Notes: a model not told the origin generated them from the sequence alone. A stretch of DNA of 17,388 nucleotides from JBNKHG01 sp050290225 (GCA_050290225.1 JBNKHG010000095.1:1-17388); one strand, 5' to 3'; shown: positions 1 through 7,598, counted from the first letter of the stretch. Numbers and translations: made by a program.

Positions 1-57
1 TTTACGCTTCTTAGCGGCTGACGTCTGAGATGATTGCTTGCTGAGGGTGATGCTCAT
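1..57 (-). CDS. N-terminus of an unknown protein, cut by window edge
   Basis: An ATG at 57-55 on the minus strand opens a frame that stays open to the window edge and reads MSITLSKQSSQTSAAKKRK. A good Shine-Dalgarno (GGGAG) lies about 8 nt upstream. The Ser/Thr/Lys-rich start is low in information and I do not recognise the family. The gene belongs to the same minus-strand block as the toxin-antitoxin pair and conjugation remnant, so it may be cargo of the same element. Nothing about its function can be read from 19 residues. Confidence 0.4.
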   Translation of the reverse strand, partial: MSITLSKQSSQTSAAKKRK

Positions 58-113
58 GATTCGTTCTCCCGTTGTTGATGGGGGAACTATACCGGGATTG
101 TGTCAAGGTCAGA

Positions 114-233
114 ATGATGTCTAAGAATGAACGGTTACCCATCCTGCGCGACTACGGATTCGGGAAAAACAGCTTATTCAGACGGGAAGAGTCGCCTTTT
201 GCATCGGGCAGACTAAATGGTCGAACGGTGTAG
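114..233 (+). CDS. Possible 39-aa small ORF
   Basis: This is a short open frame starting with two consecutive ATG codons (114, 117), preceded by AAGG with about 6 nt spacing, and ending at TAG 231-233. The product begins MMSKNERLPILRDYGFGKNS and is basic and Arg-rich. It is divergent from the partial gene at 1-57. I recognise no family. The ribosome binding site and protein-like composition are the only support. It could equally be the tail of a decayed element gene. Confidence 0.25.
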   Translation: MMSKNERLPILRDYGFGKNSLFRREESPFASGRLNGRTV

Positions 234-286
234 AAAACGAAACGAAGACAATGAAAAGTATTAGCCGGGCAGGCTTGCCCAGGCGA

Positions 287-595
287 TCAAATAATTTCCC
301 GCTCACTCAGATGGCGAGTGGGGACCATGCGCTTGTGGAGCACGGCGAAGACCACGAGCTGCTGTTCATGGACGATGTAATAGATGACATGACTGGCATG
401 GGGAAAACTCGAAACATTCGGACCAACCTCTGGCCTGACCTTGCCAAGCGATGGTGTTTCAGCGAGCAGCTGCATCGCCCGACGAAGTTCGGCCAGGTAC
501 CGTTGCGCCTGGGCGACGCCCCACTGGCTTACGGTGAATCGACGAATGTCGAGCAGATCCGACCGGGCGTCCGGCGTTAGGTGAAAACCCCGCAT
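287..595 (-). CDS. RelE/ParE-family type II toxin
   Basis: The product is a 102-aa protein typical of the ParE branch of the RelE/ParE superfamily. The N-terminal part (FHLTPDARSDLLDIRRFTVS) gives the first strand and helical hairpin. It is followed by the QAQRYLAELRRAMQLLAETP helix and the C-terminal beta-sheet with HVIYYIV and VVFAVLHKRM. ParE proteins usually poison DNA gyrase and RelE proteins cleave mRNA on the ribosome; which applies here cannot be told from sequence. I chose the ATG at 595 because it overlaps the antitoxin stop as TGATG, the usual translational coupling. A TTG one codon upstream is the only alternative. The gene is intact and full length. Confidence 0.88.
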   Translation of the reverse strand: MRGFHLTPDARSDLLDIRRFTVSQWGVAQAQRYLAELRRAMQLLAETPSLGKVRPEVGPNVSSFPHASHVIYYIVHEQQLVVFAVLHKRMVPTRHLSEREII

Positions 596-855
596 CAATC
601 GCGAAGACCGCCCTGGATCTCATCGAAAAAGGTTTCACCATCGGCCAGATTGCCGGCCTCAATATCGGCTTCGGCCTGTCGCGCTCTAGCCTGCACCAGG
701 CGTAACTTGAGCACTTCCATGCTTTCGTAGTCTTCCGCCGAGACGACGACTGCTACCGGCTTACCGTTTTTGTTAATCTGAACGGGAGCTCGCTGGGCTT
801 TGATTAGCAAGTCACCAAAATGGGTTTTCGCTTCGTTGGCAGACAGGGCATCCAT
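595..855 (-). CDS. Phd/YefM-family antitoxin
   Basis: An 86-aa antitoxin precedes the toxin and shares one base with it (TGATG). The N-terminal Phd/YefM fold is clear: ALSANEAKTHFGDLLIKAQ followed by PVQINKNGKPVAVVVSAEDYESM. This half dimerises and binds the operator. The acidic C-terminal half (about residues 55-86) would fold onto and neutralise the toxin. Members repress their own operon, alone and more tightly in complex with toxin. The inverted repeat at 874-906 just upstream fits such an operator. Antitoxin-first order and coupling are normal. The pair probably came in with the conjugative element whose remnant lies upstream. Confidence 0.9.
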   Translation of the reverse strand: MDALSANEAKTHFGDLLIKAQRAPVQINKNGKPVAVVVSAEDYESMEVLKLRLVQARARQAEADIEAGNLADGETFFDEIQGGLRD

Positions 856-873
856 TGGCTATAACCTCAATAA

Positions 874-917
874 CGTTCGATTCAATCATTTTAGTCGAAT
901 CGAACGAAATATACCAA
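874..917 (-). promoter_or_regulatory. Promoter and inverted-repeat operator of the toxin-antitoxin operon
   Basis: A perfect 10-bp inverted repeat (CGTTCGATTC at 874-883, GAATCGAACG at 897-906, 13-nt spacer) lies 18 nt upstream of the antitoxin start. On the minus strand, a -35-like TTGGTA (917-912) and a -10-like TAAAAT (893-888) are separated by 18 nt, so the -10 falls between the repeat arms. Binding there would occlude RNA polymerase, as expected for Phd/YefM autoregulation. The repeat is seen directly; the promoter and operator roles are inferred. Confidence 0.6.
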
Positions 918-1004
918 CTGCTTATTTGATCTGGGATTGATGGCGAATTGTTACCAACGCGGGGCCTGAGTTGCTTTGTGCCGTAGATTGTCGAACCGCA
1001 AAGC

Positions 1005-1979
1005 CTAACGCGACTGCTCGATACGCCGGGCAATCTCGAAAACGGCCTCCAGTTCTGAACAGTTCTGTTCGCGCATAATGGCGGCGCGCTCGGCCTTTTC
1101 GTGCTTTTCCGTCATGGCCAGCGCCAGTGACAGGGCCGGCGGAACGTTGCGAAACAGGGCTTCGACCTTGTCGGCCAGCACCACGCCCTTCACGTATTTA
1201 CCCGGCTCCTTGCGAGCCGAGAGCAAAAGGTTACGCTGTTCGTCATTGAGATCCTTGAAGCGGGCGATCTGCTCCACCTCCTCTTTCGGCATCACCAGGC
1301 ACAGCCACCACTCCATCATATTGAGCATCTTGCGGCTGGCGTCCGGGAAGTCTTCCAGATTCTGGGTGGCGATCCAGAACCAGGCCCCTAGCTTGCGCCA
1401 CATTTTGGTGATCTTGACCACGTAGCGCGCCAGCAGCGGGTTGGTGGTGATGATATGACCTTCGTCGGTGACCACCAGCGTGGGGCGATCATCGTGTTGG
1501 TGACGTTCCACCAGGTCGTTGATGTGGCTCATCATGGACAGGTAGGCAACAGTGAGCTGATCCTCGTAACCCTCACGAGCCAGCAGTCCCATTTCGAGGA
1601 TGGTGACATCGGCTTCCGGCCAGGATTGCCCCGGGCGGTTGAAGAAATGCCCCGCCAGGCCCGAACAGAACAGCGCCATACCGTCGCCCATCTCCAGAGC
1701 CCGGTTACGCCGGTACTCGGGCAACTCCCGGTTGGTGGCGATGGTCTGGAACGCATCGACCACATCCTGGGTAATGACCTGAGTTCGACTCGTCTCCTTA
1801 ACCGTTTTGGCGGCAAGAAAGATGGCATTGCGGATCAGCAGACGATCCGCTCTGGTTAAGCGAGCATCCTCGCGCTCATCGCCGCCGGTGATCATGATGC
1901 GTGCGGCAATTTCCATTTCACCGAGAATATCCCGACTGCCCCCTCGTGGAACAGATTGCGGACATGGCCATGCGCGCAT
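1005..1979 (-). pseudogene. C-terminal remnant of a VirB4/TraC-like conjugative transfer ATPase (ICE type)
   Basis: From about residue 17 (SRDILGEMEIAARIMITGG) to the end, this matches my recollection of the C-terminal third of the conjugative transfer ATPase of integrative conjugative elements (the TIGR03744 / PFL_4706 type, normally around 900 aa). That protein powers the mating-pair type IV secretion channel from the cytoplasmic membrane. A Walker B-like stretch (TLVVTDEGH) and the C-terminal part (FWIATQNLEDFPDASRKML) are present. The N-terminal two thirds with Walker A are absent. The first 16 or so residues read from the ATG at 1979 look unrelated and are probably chance sequence across the junction. 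The reading frame is otherwise unbroken, suggesting recent truncation. It is not expected to function. Confidence 0.75.
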
Positions 1980-2044
1980 TGCTGGTCAAGCCGTCCTGGT
2001 TGGACGCAGTCAAAAAGCGGGCACAGTTGGATTTCCCCGATTAA
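1943..2044 (+). pseudogene. C-terminal fragment of an unidentified protein at the ICE junction
   Basis: Starting almost exactly where the conjugative ATPase homology stops, a plus-strand frame reads LVEQIADMAMRALLVKPSWL and continues to a TAA at 2042-2044, ending AQLDFPD. It has a protein-like amphipathic composition, unlike an antisense shadow, and no plausible start. It looks like the tail of a gene whose front was lost in the same rearrangement. I do not recognise the family. It could also be a chance frame. Confidence 0.3.
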
Positions 2045-2188
2045 ATTCGATGGCCGTGTAGCTTAATCAAAGCCTCTACCTCTCCTCATCTCCCGCGTCC
2101 ACCACCTGATGGTCGCCTCTTCCCGACGCCTGCATCCTGCCGGCGGGGTCTGCCTAACAGATCGGAAAACACCATTCTCGTTTAAAAT

Positions 2189-2211
2189 ACTGTACTTTAT
2201 TAAAGCACAGT
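2189..2211. promoter_or_regulatory. 23-bp near-perfect palindrome, candidate operator
   Basis: The sequence ACTGT-A-CTTTA-T-TAAAG-C-ACAGT is symmetric around 2200 with a single mismatched pair (A2194/C2206). It lies about 90 nt upstream of the preferred start of the phosphorylase-kinase-like gene and overlaps the presumed -35 to -10 spacer. It has no T-tract and no gene ends just before it, so a terminator is unlikely. AT-rich palindromes of this size are typical targets of ROK-family repressors such as Mlc and NagC. Assignment to the local ROK regulator is inference. Confidence 0.55.
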
Positions 2212-2219
2212 GATTTAAT
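2194..2219 (+). promoter_or_regulatory. 26-bp element shared with the symporter promoter
   Basis: This stretch matches 22 of 26 positions of 15634-15659 (minus strand), ending in both cases with GTGATTTAAT. The final TTTAAT (2214-2219) is a plausible -10 box; the upstream TGTACT (2191-2196) is a poor -35, so activation or a weak promoter is possible. If TTTAAT is the -10, transcription starts near 2226. That makes an ATG at 2230 nearly leaderless and favours translation from 2302. Confidence 0.5.
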
Positions 2220-2301
2220 CATATGAGAAATGATATTTATATTTAAAGCTACTAAAAAACAAGTTTTTTATAATTTTCATAGTGATTCAGGTTTAACAAA
2301 A

Positions 2302-5300
2302 ATGTCGAAAATGGCCCCTTCGGTTGATGCTGTTCAGATGCTGGAGTCCCGGTTGGACAGGTTTTTTGGCGACATCAACGCCATTATTCTGTCCCGGCAG
2401 GACCCGATTACCGGGCTCTTTCCCGCCAGTACCGATGTCAATCATCACGGTAATTACCAGGATGCCTGGGTGCGGGACAACGTCTACTCAGTACTGGCTG
2501 TGTGGGGACTGGCCATGGCCTATCGGCGCGCGGATATCAACAGCGAGCGCGCCTACCTGCTCGAGCAGTCGGTGGTAAAACTGATGCGTGGCCTGCTGTT
2601 TGCAATGATGCGCCAGGCGGAAAAGGTCGAACGTTTTAAGCACCACCAGGACCCCTTGGACTCCCTACACGCCAAGTACGGCACGTGCGACGGGGATACC
2701 GTTGTGGATGATGATAAATGGGGCCACCTGCAGTTCGACGCCACCGCAATATTCTTAATCGCCCTGGTCCGTATGACGGCCTCCGGTCTGCGTATTGTGT
2801 TTACGTTGGACGAAGTAAATTTCGTACAAAATCTGGTGCATTATATCGGCCCCGCCTATCGCACGCCGGACTATGGCATCTGGGAGCGGGGCAACAAAAT
2901 CAATAACGGTCGGCGAGAGATCAATGCCAGCTCTGTGGGCATGGTCAAGGCGGCGTTAACCGAGCTGGACGGATTCAACCTCCTTGGGGCAGATGGTGAC
3001 CAGGCGGGGGTGATTCATGTCATGGAGGATGAAATTGCCCGCGCTCGCACCACGCTGGAGTCCCTGCTGCCTTGTGAATCGCGCTCCAAGGCGGTGGATG
3101 CGGCTTTGCTGAGCATCATCGGTTTTCCTGCCTTCGCGGTGGAAGATGACCAGCTGGTTGATAGAACCCGGCGCGAGATCCAGGAAAAGCTCGAAGGACG
3201 ATATGGGCTCAAGCGTTTCCTGCTGGATGGCCACCAGACTGTGTTGGAGCAGGTTGAGCGTCTTCATTACGAACCCGAGGAGTTGCAGAACTTTGCCGCG
3301 ATAGAATCCGAATGGCCGCTGTTTTTTTGCTATCTGTATATCAGCGCACTGTTAAACGACGATGTCGAGCAGGCGGACATCTATCGCGATAAGTTGCATG
3401 CCGTCATGATTGAAAAGGACGGCCGCAGACTCCTGCCCGAACTCTATTTCGTTCCCGCCGAGCATATCGCTGCGGAAAAAGAGCAGCCAGGAAGCCAGCG
3501 CCGTCAGGCCAACAACAACCTGCCGCTTATCTGGGCCCAGAGCCTCTATTTTCTCGGGGCAATGCTGGAGGAAAAGTTGATTCTCGCAAATGATCTGGAC
3601 CCCTTGCGAAGACGTTTGCGGGTTGGGCGGAAGCAGAACACGCCGGTGGCGTTCACGGTGATTGCCGAAGATAAAACCGTGCAGGACTTTCTCGCTGCCC
3701 AGGGCATCGCTTCCCAGACCCAACAGGAGTTATCCGGGGTCAATGTGTTGCGTACCAGCCGTTTGACGCAGGTGTTTACGGTAATCGGTCAAAACGAGAA
3801 GCTCGGTCTCTCCGGCCGCCCCATTCGTTCACTGCGCTCCCTGGCCACATCCAAACGATACCGGCTCAATGGACAATCTTGCCTGTTTCTGCCGCAATAC
3901 CAGTACCAGGAAAACTTTTATCTGGGATTGGATAATCACTTGCTGGCGGAGCGCCTTCGCACTGAGGCGGCTTACTTACAGCGTCACTGGCACTACCCGG
4001 GTTTGCCGTTGGTGACCCTTTATGTGGATAACAATATGCTTCAGGCGCGGGACCTGAGCTATCTGTTGGCGTTCCTCCAGGAGCTGGCGTTACCGGGGGC
4101 GGAGGCCCGTGGTGCGTTTTTATCGAAAGCTACGGATATTCTGGAGCGTGTGGGGCAGGAACGTATCGACAATGTCCATGGTTGTTCATTGAGTGATGAC
4201 GATTTGACTGTGGGATTCCATGGGCAAAATTACCTGGATTTTGATGTGGAAGCCACCGTTCCCCTGGACGAAGGCGCTTTTGAGCAGCAGGTGTTCGCCA
4301 TGTCCGACCAGGAACTCCTGACCCGCTTGCAGCGCAGTCGAAATCTCTGCGAGCAGGCCGGTATCTTACAAAAAATGATTGAACGCAACGGGATTGAATA
4401 TGTTTGTGACCTGGACGGTCGCAGTCTTTCTCTCGTCAACTTGCTGGGGGAAGTACTGGCGCGGGCCTCCTCCATGCGCCTGTGGCCCACCGTCCGGCTG
4501 GCCACCGGTTTGCTCGGGCGTTTTCATTTCGAGTTGACAGCGGCCCTGACCGAAGTGTTGGCATTGCAGAAAAAACTGGTGCTGGGGCGAGGCTACAGCG
4601 GCTACTACGTGATCGAAGAGCCGGTGCCGGCGGAAGAGCTGCAGGCGCTGATCGAGCGTTACAGCGGCCAGGACCCGCAGGAAGTGGTTTTGGTTCAGGA
4701 AGTGTTGGTGTTTTTGGCAATGTTGTCCCGTGCGGAGCCGGCTTTGCTGAAAGGCGTTGTCGCCCTGCGTATTGGCGATTTGATTAATCTGGCGGCCAAT
4801 GCCATCGCCGCGGAACAAAGCCTGACTCAAGATCGGGCATTCGACGCCCTGGTGCAGTTGAGTCCCTTCGATGTCCAGCAACTGGTGCGGCGAGTGCTGA
4901 TTGCCAATCCGCGGCAACATCAGGACTCGCACGCGGTGACACCCTTGTCCGGGCACCCCCTGGCCCAGGCGGCTCGAGTGACGCGACAGGCGCAACCGCT
5001 TTCAGGTTTGCCGTCGATGTTGCCGCCGGGCGTGGAAAACTGGCTGGACTGGCGTGTTAACGCCGGGGTGGTATTGCGACTGCCCGATAATTTCCAGCAA
5101 GCTATGTGGCAGGTGCTAAAGCATTCCCACGGCATCATTATTGGCGACCCTTACCACGGCGGCAATCGCATCGACAGCGAGCGTGGCTGCGCCAGCATGA
5201 CCGAAGGCGAGCGCAGCCTGGAGTATTTTGTCGAGCACCTGTTGCAGGAAATCCAGGTACCCGAATATCGCATGTTGTATCTGGAAGCTCTGCAGGCCAT

Positions 5301-5556
5301 TTTTGCGTTTTTTGAGTATTGTGCCGAACGCCAGCCGGCATTTGTCTGGGACGATTATCTGGTCCTGGATGTGATCATTCAGCAAGCTGTTCGCCTGCAT
5401 TGGTTGGATCATTACCCGGCCCATCAGCCCGTGTACGAGGACCACAGTGCTAATGCGCTGGAGCTTTTCTACCGCACCTCTCCGGCAAAGGTAGCGGAAC
5501 GCTTGGGCGAAGCGCTGGAGTTGCTGATCAATGAACGCAGCGGTTGTCCGGCGTGA
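2302..5556 (+). CDS. Phosphorylase kinase alpha/beta-like protein (GH15-like domain)
   Basis: This 1084-aa cytoplasmic protein closely resembles the regulatory alpha/beta subunits of eukaryotic glycogen phosphorylase kinase over its whole length. The N-terminal (alpha/alpha)6 GH15-like domain (about 25-450) carries DAWVRDNVYSVLAVWGLAMA (from 54), EQSVVKLMRGLL, DSLHAKYG, MTASGL, LDEVNFVQNLV and GIWERG. E195 aligns with the glucoamylase general acid, and E380 (LPELY) may be the base. LSGRPIRSL and TSKRYRL follow. The C-terminal part keeps MWQVLKHSHG and VPEYRMLYLEAL (near 987), as in the subunit C-termini. No kinase domain or signal peptide is seen. It may hydrolyse or sense glucan; bacterial homologues are usually labelled GH15. 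The start at 2302 (weak AGG site) is preferred because the frame from ATG 2230 is AT-rich and overlaps the promoter. Amylosucrase follows 63 nt downstream, probably in one transcript. Confidence 0.85.
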   Translation: MSKMAPSVDAVQMLESRLDRFFGDINAIILSRQDPITGLFPASTDVNHHGNYQDAWVRDNVYSVLAVWGLAMAYRRADINSERAYLLEQSVVKLMRGLLFAMMRQAEKVERFKHHQDPLDSLHAKYGTCDGDTVVDDDKWGHLQFDATAIFLIALVRMTASGLRIVFTLDEVNFVQNLVHYIGPAYRTPDYGIWERGNKINNGRREINASSVGMVKAALTELDGFNLLGADGDQAGVIHVMEDEIARARTTLESLLPCESRSKAVDAALLSIIGFPAFAVEDDQLVDRTRREIQEKLEGRYGLKRFLLDGHQTVLEQVERLHYEPEELQNFAAIESEWPLFFCYLYISALLNDDVEQADIYRDKLHAVMIEKDGRRLLPELYFVPAEHIAAEKEQPGSQRRQANNNLPLIWAQSLYFLGAMLEEKLILANDLDPLRRRLRVGRKQNTPVAFTVIAEDKTVQDFLAAQGIASQTQQELSGVNVLRTSRLTQVFTVIGQNEKLGLSGRPIRSLRSLATSKRYRLNGQSCLFLPQYQYQENFYLGLDNHLLAERLRTEAAYLQRHWHYPGLPLVTLYVDNNMLQARDLSYLLAFLQELALPGAEARGAFLSKATDILERVGQERIDNVHGCSLSDDDLTVGFHGQNYLDFDVEATVPLDEGAFEQQVFAMSDQELLTRLQRSRNLCEQAGILQKMIERNGIEYVCDLDGRSLSLVNLLGEVLARASSMRLWPTVRLATGLLGRFHFELTAALTEVLALQKKLVLGRGYSGYYVIEEPVPAEELQALIERYSGQDPQEVVLVQEVLVFLAMLSRAEPALLKGVVALRIGDLINLAANAIAAEQSLTQDRAFDALVQLSPFDVQQLVRRVLIANPRQHQDSHAVTPLSGHPLAQAARVTRQAQPLSGLPSMLPPGVENWLDWRVNAGVVLRLPDNFQQAMWQVLKHSHGIIIGDPYHGGNRIDSERGCASMTEGERSLEYFVEHLLQEIQVPEYRMLYLEALQAIFAFFEYCAERQPAFVWDDYLVLDVIIQQAVRLHWLDHYPAHQPVYEDHSANALELFYRTSPAKVAERLGEALELLINERSGCPA

Positions 5557-5619
5557 TGGGCTGGCCTTCATAGCATCTACGAAACCAACGAAATTCAGTG
5601 TGAAAAAAAGTAAGTGATC

Positions 5620-7542
5620 ATGAATCGAGAAACTGAAAAATCCCTGCAGCGTTTGCTTCCCCGACTGGAACAGTATTTCAACGCCAAAAAGTATAAGGGC
5701 TGGAGCGCATTTTCAAAAAGGTTGACTGAAAACTTCGATATCTATTTTGAGTCTTTGCGGTCACTTTACGGACATCGCTACGATTTTTTCTATTATCTGG
5801 AAAGCATTTTGCTATCGGCTGCGGATATGTGGGCCGAGCGTAGTGCGGCATTAAAAAAGCTGGATAAACAGCGGGAAAAAGATCCGCATTGGTTTCTGTC
5901 AAACAAGATCGTTGGTGCGGTATGTTACGTGGATCTTTTCGCCGACAATCTGACAGGTATCGCCGAGCGAATCCCTTATTTCAAGGATCTCGGCATTACC
6001 TACCTGCATTTGATGCCCTTGTTTGAATGTCCCACGGAAAATAACGACGGCGGTTACGCGGTCAGCAATTACCGCAAGGTAAACCCCTCGCTGGGCTGCA
6101 TCCAGGAACTGGAGCGCTTGGCGGCGGAGTTGCGTGGGCATGGTATCAGTCTGGTGCTGGATTTTATCTATAACCATACCTCCAACGAACACGAATGGGC
6201 GCAACGGGCGCGTCGGGGGGAAGAGGAGTATCAGGAGTATTACCTCACTTTCCCTGACCGGGAACTTCCCGACCAATACGATCAGCATTTACGTGAGATT
6301 TTTCCCGATGACAGCCCGGGCAACTTCACGTTTGATTCGCAGATGGGGCGTTGGGTCTGGACGACCTTTAACCACTATCAATGGGATATCAATTACCAAA
6401 ACCCGGAAGTTTTTCAGAAAATGGCGGAGGAGATGCTGTTTCTGGCCAACGCCGGCGTTGAAGTGTTGCGACTCGACGCCGTGGTATTTGCCTGGAAGAA
6501 ACTGGGTACCGTCTGTGAAAACCTGCCCCAGGTCCACAGCATTATCGAAGCCTACAATGCCCTGATGCGCATCGCCGCGCCGGCGCTGATATTCAAGTCG
6601 GAGGCGATCGTGCATCCGGATGATGTGCTGAGCTACATCGCACCGGGCAAGTGCCAGGTGTCCTACAATCCCACGCTGATGGCCTCCATCTGGGACGCCC
6701 TGGCGACGCGCGATACGCAGTTGCTGCAACGCTCAATGCAGCACCGTTTTGCCATAGATTCGAGCTGCGCCTGGGTCAATTACGTGCGTTGTCACGACGA
6801 TATCGGTTGGTCTTTTGCGGACGACGATGCAATGGCGCTGGGTATCAATCCCTACGATCATCGGCAGTTTCTCAACGCTTTTTATACCGGGAAGTTCGAC
6901 GGCAGTTTTGCCCGGGGCAAACCGTTTCAATACAACCCCAAAAATGGCGACTGTCGCATCGTCGGCACCTGTGCCTCTCTTGCGGGCCTGGAAAAGGCGC
7001 TAACGGAGGAGGGGGATACCGAAGTGGATCTGGCCATTAAGCGTATTCTGATGATCCATGCCGTCATCTTGGCAGTAGGTGGCATTCCGCTGCTGTACCT
7101 CGGGGATGAATTGGGTACCTTGAACGATTACAGTTATCGTGGAGACGACGCCAAAGCCAACGACAGTCGCTGGCTTCACCGTCCGCGTATGGATTGGTCC
7201 GTGGCGGACAAACGACACCAGTCGGGAAGCGTTCAACAGCAGGTGTTTGAAGGCTTGCAGCGATTGATTGGTTTGCGCAAGGAGTCACCTGCCCTGAGCA
7301 ATGTCGATACACGGTTTTTCGATACCGGCAATGCCCACCTGTTCGCCTTTTCACGGTGTGGGGAGGGCGAACATCTGTTGATTGTTGCCAACTTCAGTGA
7401 ACAGCATCAGCGCCTGGATATGGGGCGCATGTTAGAAATGGCGGATACCGGCAAGTTGGTCGATCAGATGACGGGCCAGGTTTTTGATGACCGGGAGCCC
7501 ATTGACCTGGCCCCCTACCAAGTGCTTTGGTTGCAGGGCTAG
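5620..7542 (+). CDS. Amylosucrase (GH13 subfamily 4)
   Basis: A 640-aa enzyme transfers glucose from sucrose onto an alpha-1,4-glucan and releases fructose (EC 2.4.1.4). Starting at the ATG at 5620, the catalytic residues fall exactly at the numbers of the Neisseria polysaccharea enzyme: nucleophile D286 (VLRLDAVVFAW), acid/base E328 (FKSEAIVHP), H392-D393-D394 (RCHDDIGW). The family-specific YDHRQFLNAFY, FDGSFARG and LLYLGDELGTLND motifs are present. The helical N-terminal domain (about 1-90), the (beta/alpha)8 barrel and a C-terminal beta domain ending VLWLQG are complete. There is no signal peptide, so it acts inside the cell. GTG at 5614 is an alternative start; the Shine-Dalgarno is weak for both. 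It lies downstream of the phosphorylase-kinase-like gene and converges with malQ. Confidence 0.95.
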   Translation: MNRETEKSLQRLLPRLEQYFNAKKYKGWSAFSKRLTENFDIYFESLRSLYGHRYDFFYYLESILLSAADMWAERSAALKKLDKQREKDPHWFLSNKIVGAVCYVDLFADNLTGIAERIPYFKDLGITYLHLMPLFECPTENNDGGYAVSNYRKVNPSLGCIQELERLAAELRGHGISLVLDFIYNHTSNEHEWAQRARRGEEEYQEYYLTFPDRELPDQYDQHLREIFPDDSPGNFTFDSQMGRWVWTTFNHYQWDINYQNPEVFQKMAEEMLFLANAGVEVLRLDAVVFAWKKLGTVCENLPQVHSIIEAYNALMRIAAPALIFKSEAIVHPDDVLSYIAPGKCQVSYNPTLMASIWDALATRDTQLLQRSMQHRFAIDSSCAWVNYVRCHDDIGWSFADDDAMALGINPYDHRQFLNAFYTGKFDGSFARGKPFQYNPKNGDCRIVGTCASLAGLEKALTEEGDTEVDLAIKRILMIHAVILAVGGIPLLYLGDELGTLNDYSYRGDDAKANDSRWLHRPRMDWSVADKRHQSGSVQQQVFEGLQRLIGLRKESPALSNVDTRFFDTGNAHLFAFSRCGEGEHLLIVANFSEQHQRLDMGRMLEMADTGKLVDQMTGQVFDDREPIDLAPYQVLWLQG

Positions 7543-7598
7543 GCCAGTGTCCCGGGCTTGAATTTCGCACACTCCCGAAAAGCACGCGAACTTCCTGC

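Noticed and set aside
86..106. TTGACA and TATAGT on the minus strand upstream of the gene starting at 57
   Set aside because: The two hexamers are only 9 nt apart, too close for a sigma-70 promoter, so I do not call one.
251..580. 109-aa plus-strand ORF opposite the toxin
   Set aside because: The minus strand carries the well-formed ParE-like toxin coupled to its antitoxin; the plus frame shows no family features.
2230..2301. N-terminal extension of the phosphorylase-kinase-like protein from ATG 2230
   Set aside because: The codons are AT-rich like the leader, no usable ribosome site precedes it and the predicted transcript start is about 4 nt away; kept only as an alternative.
4366..4995. 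209-aa minus-strand ORF inside the phosphorylase-kinase-like gene
   Set aside because: Its His/Gln/Leu-rich composition is typical of antisense to a GC-rich gene, and the opposite strand encodes a clear conserved protein.
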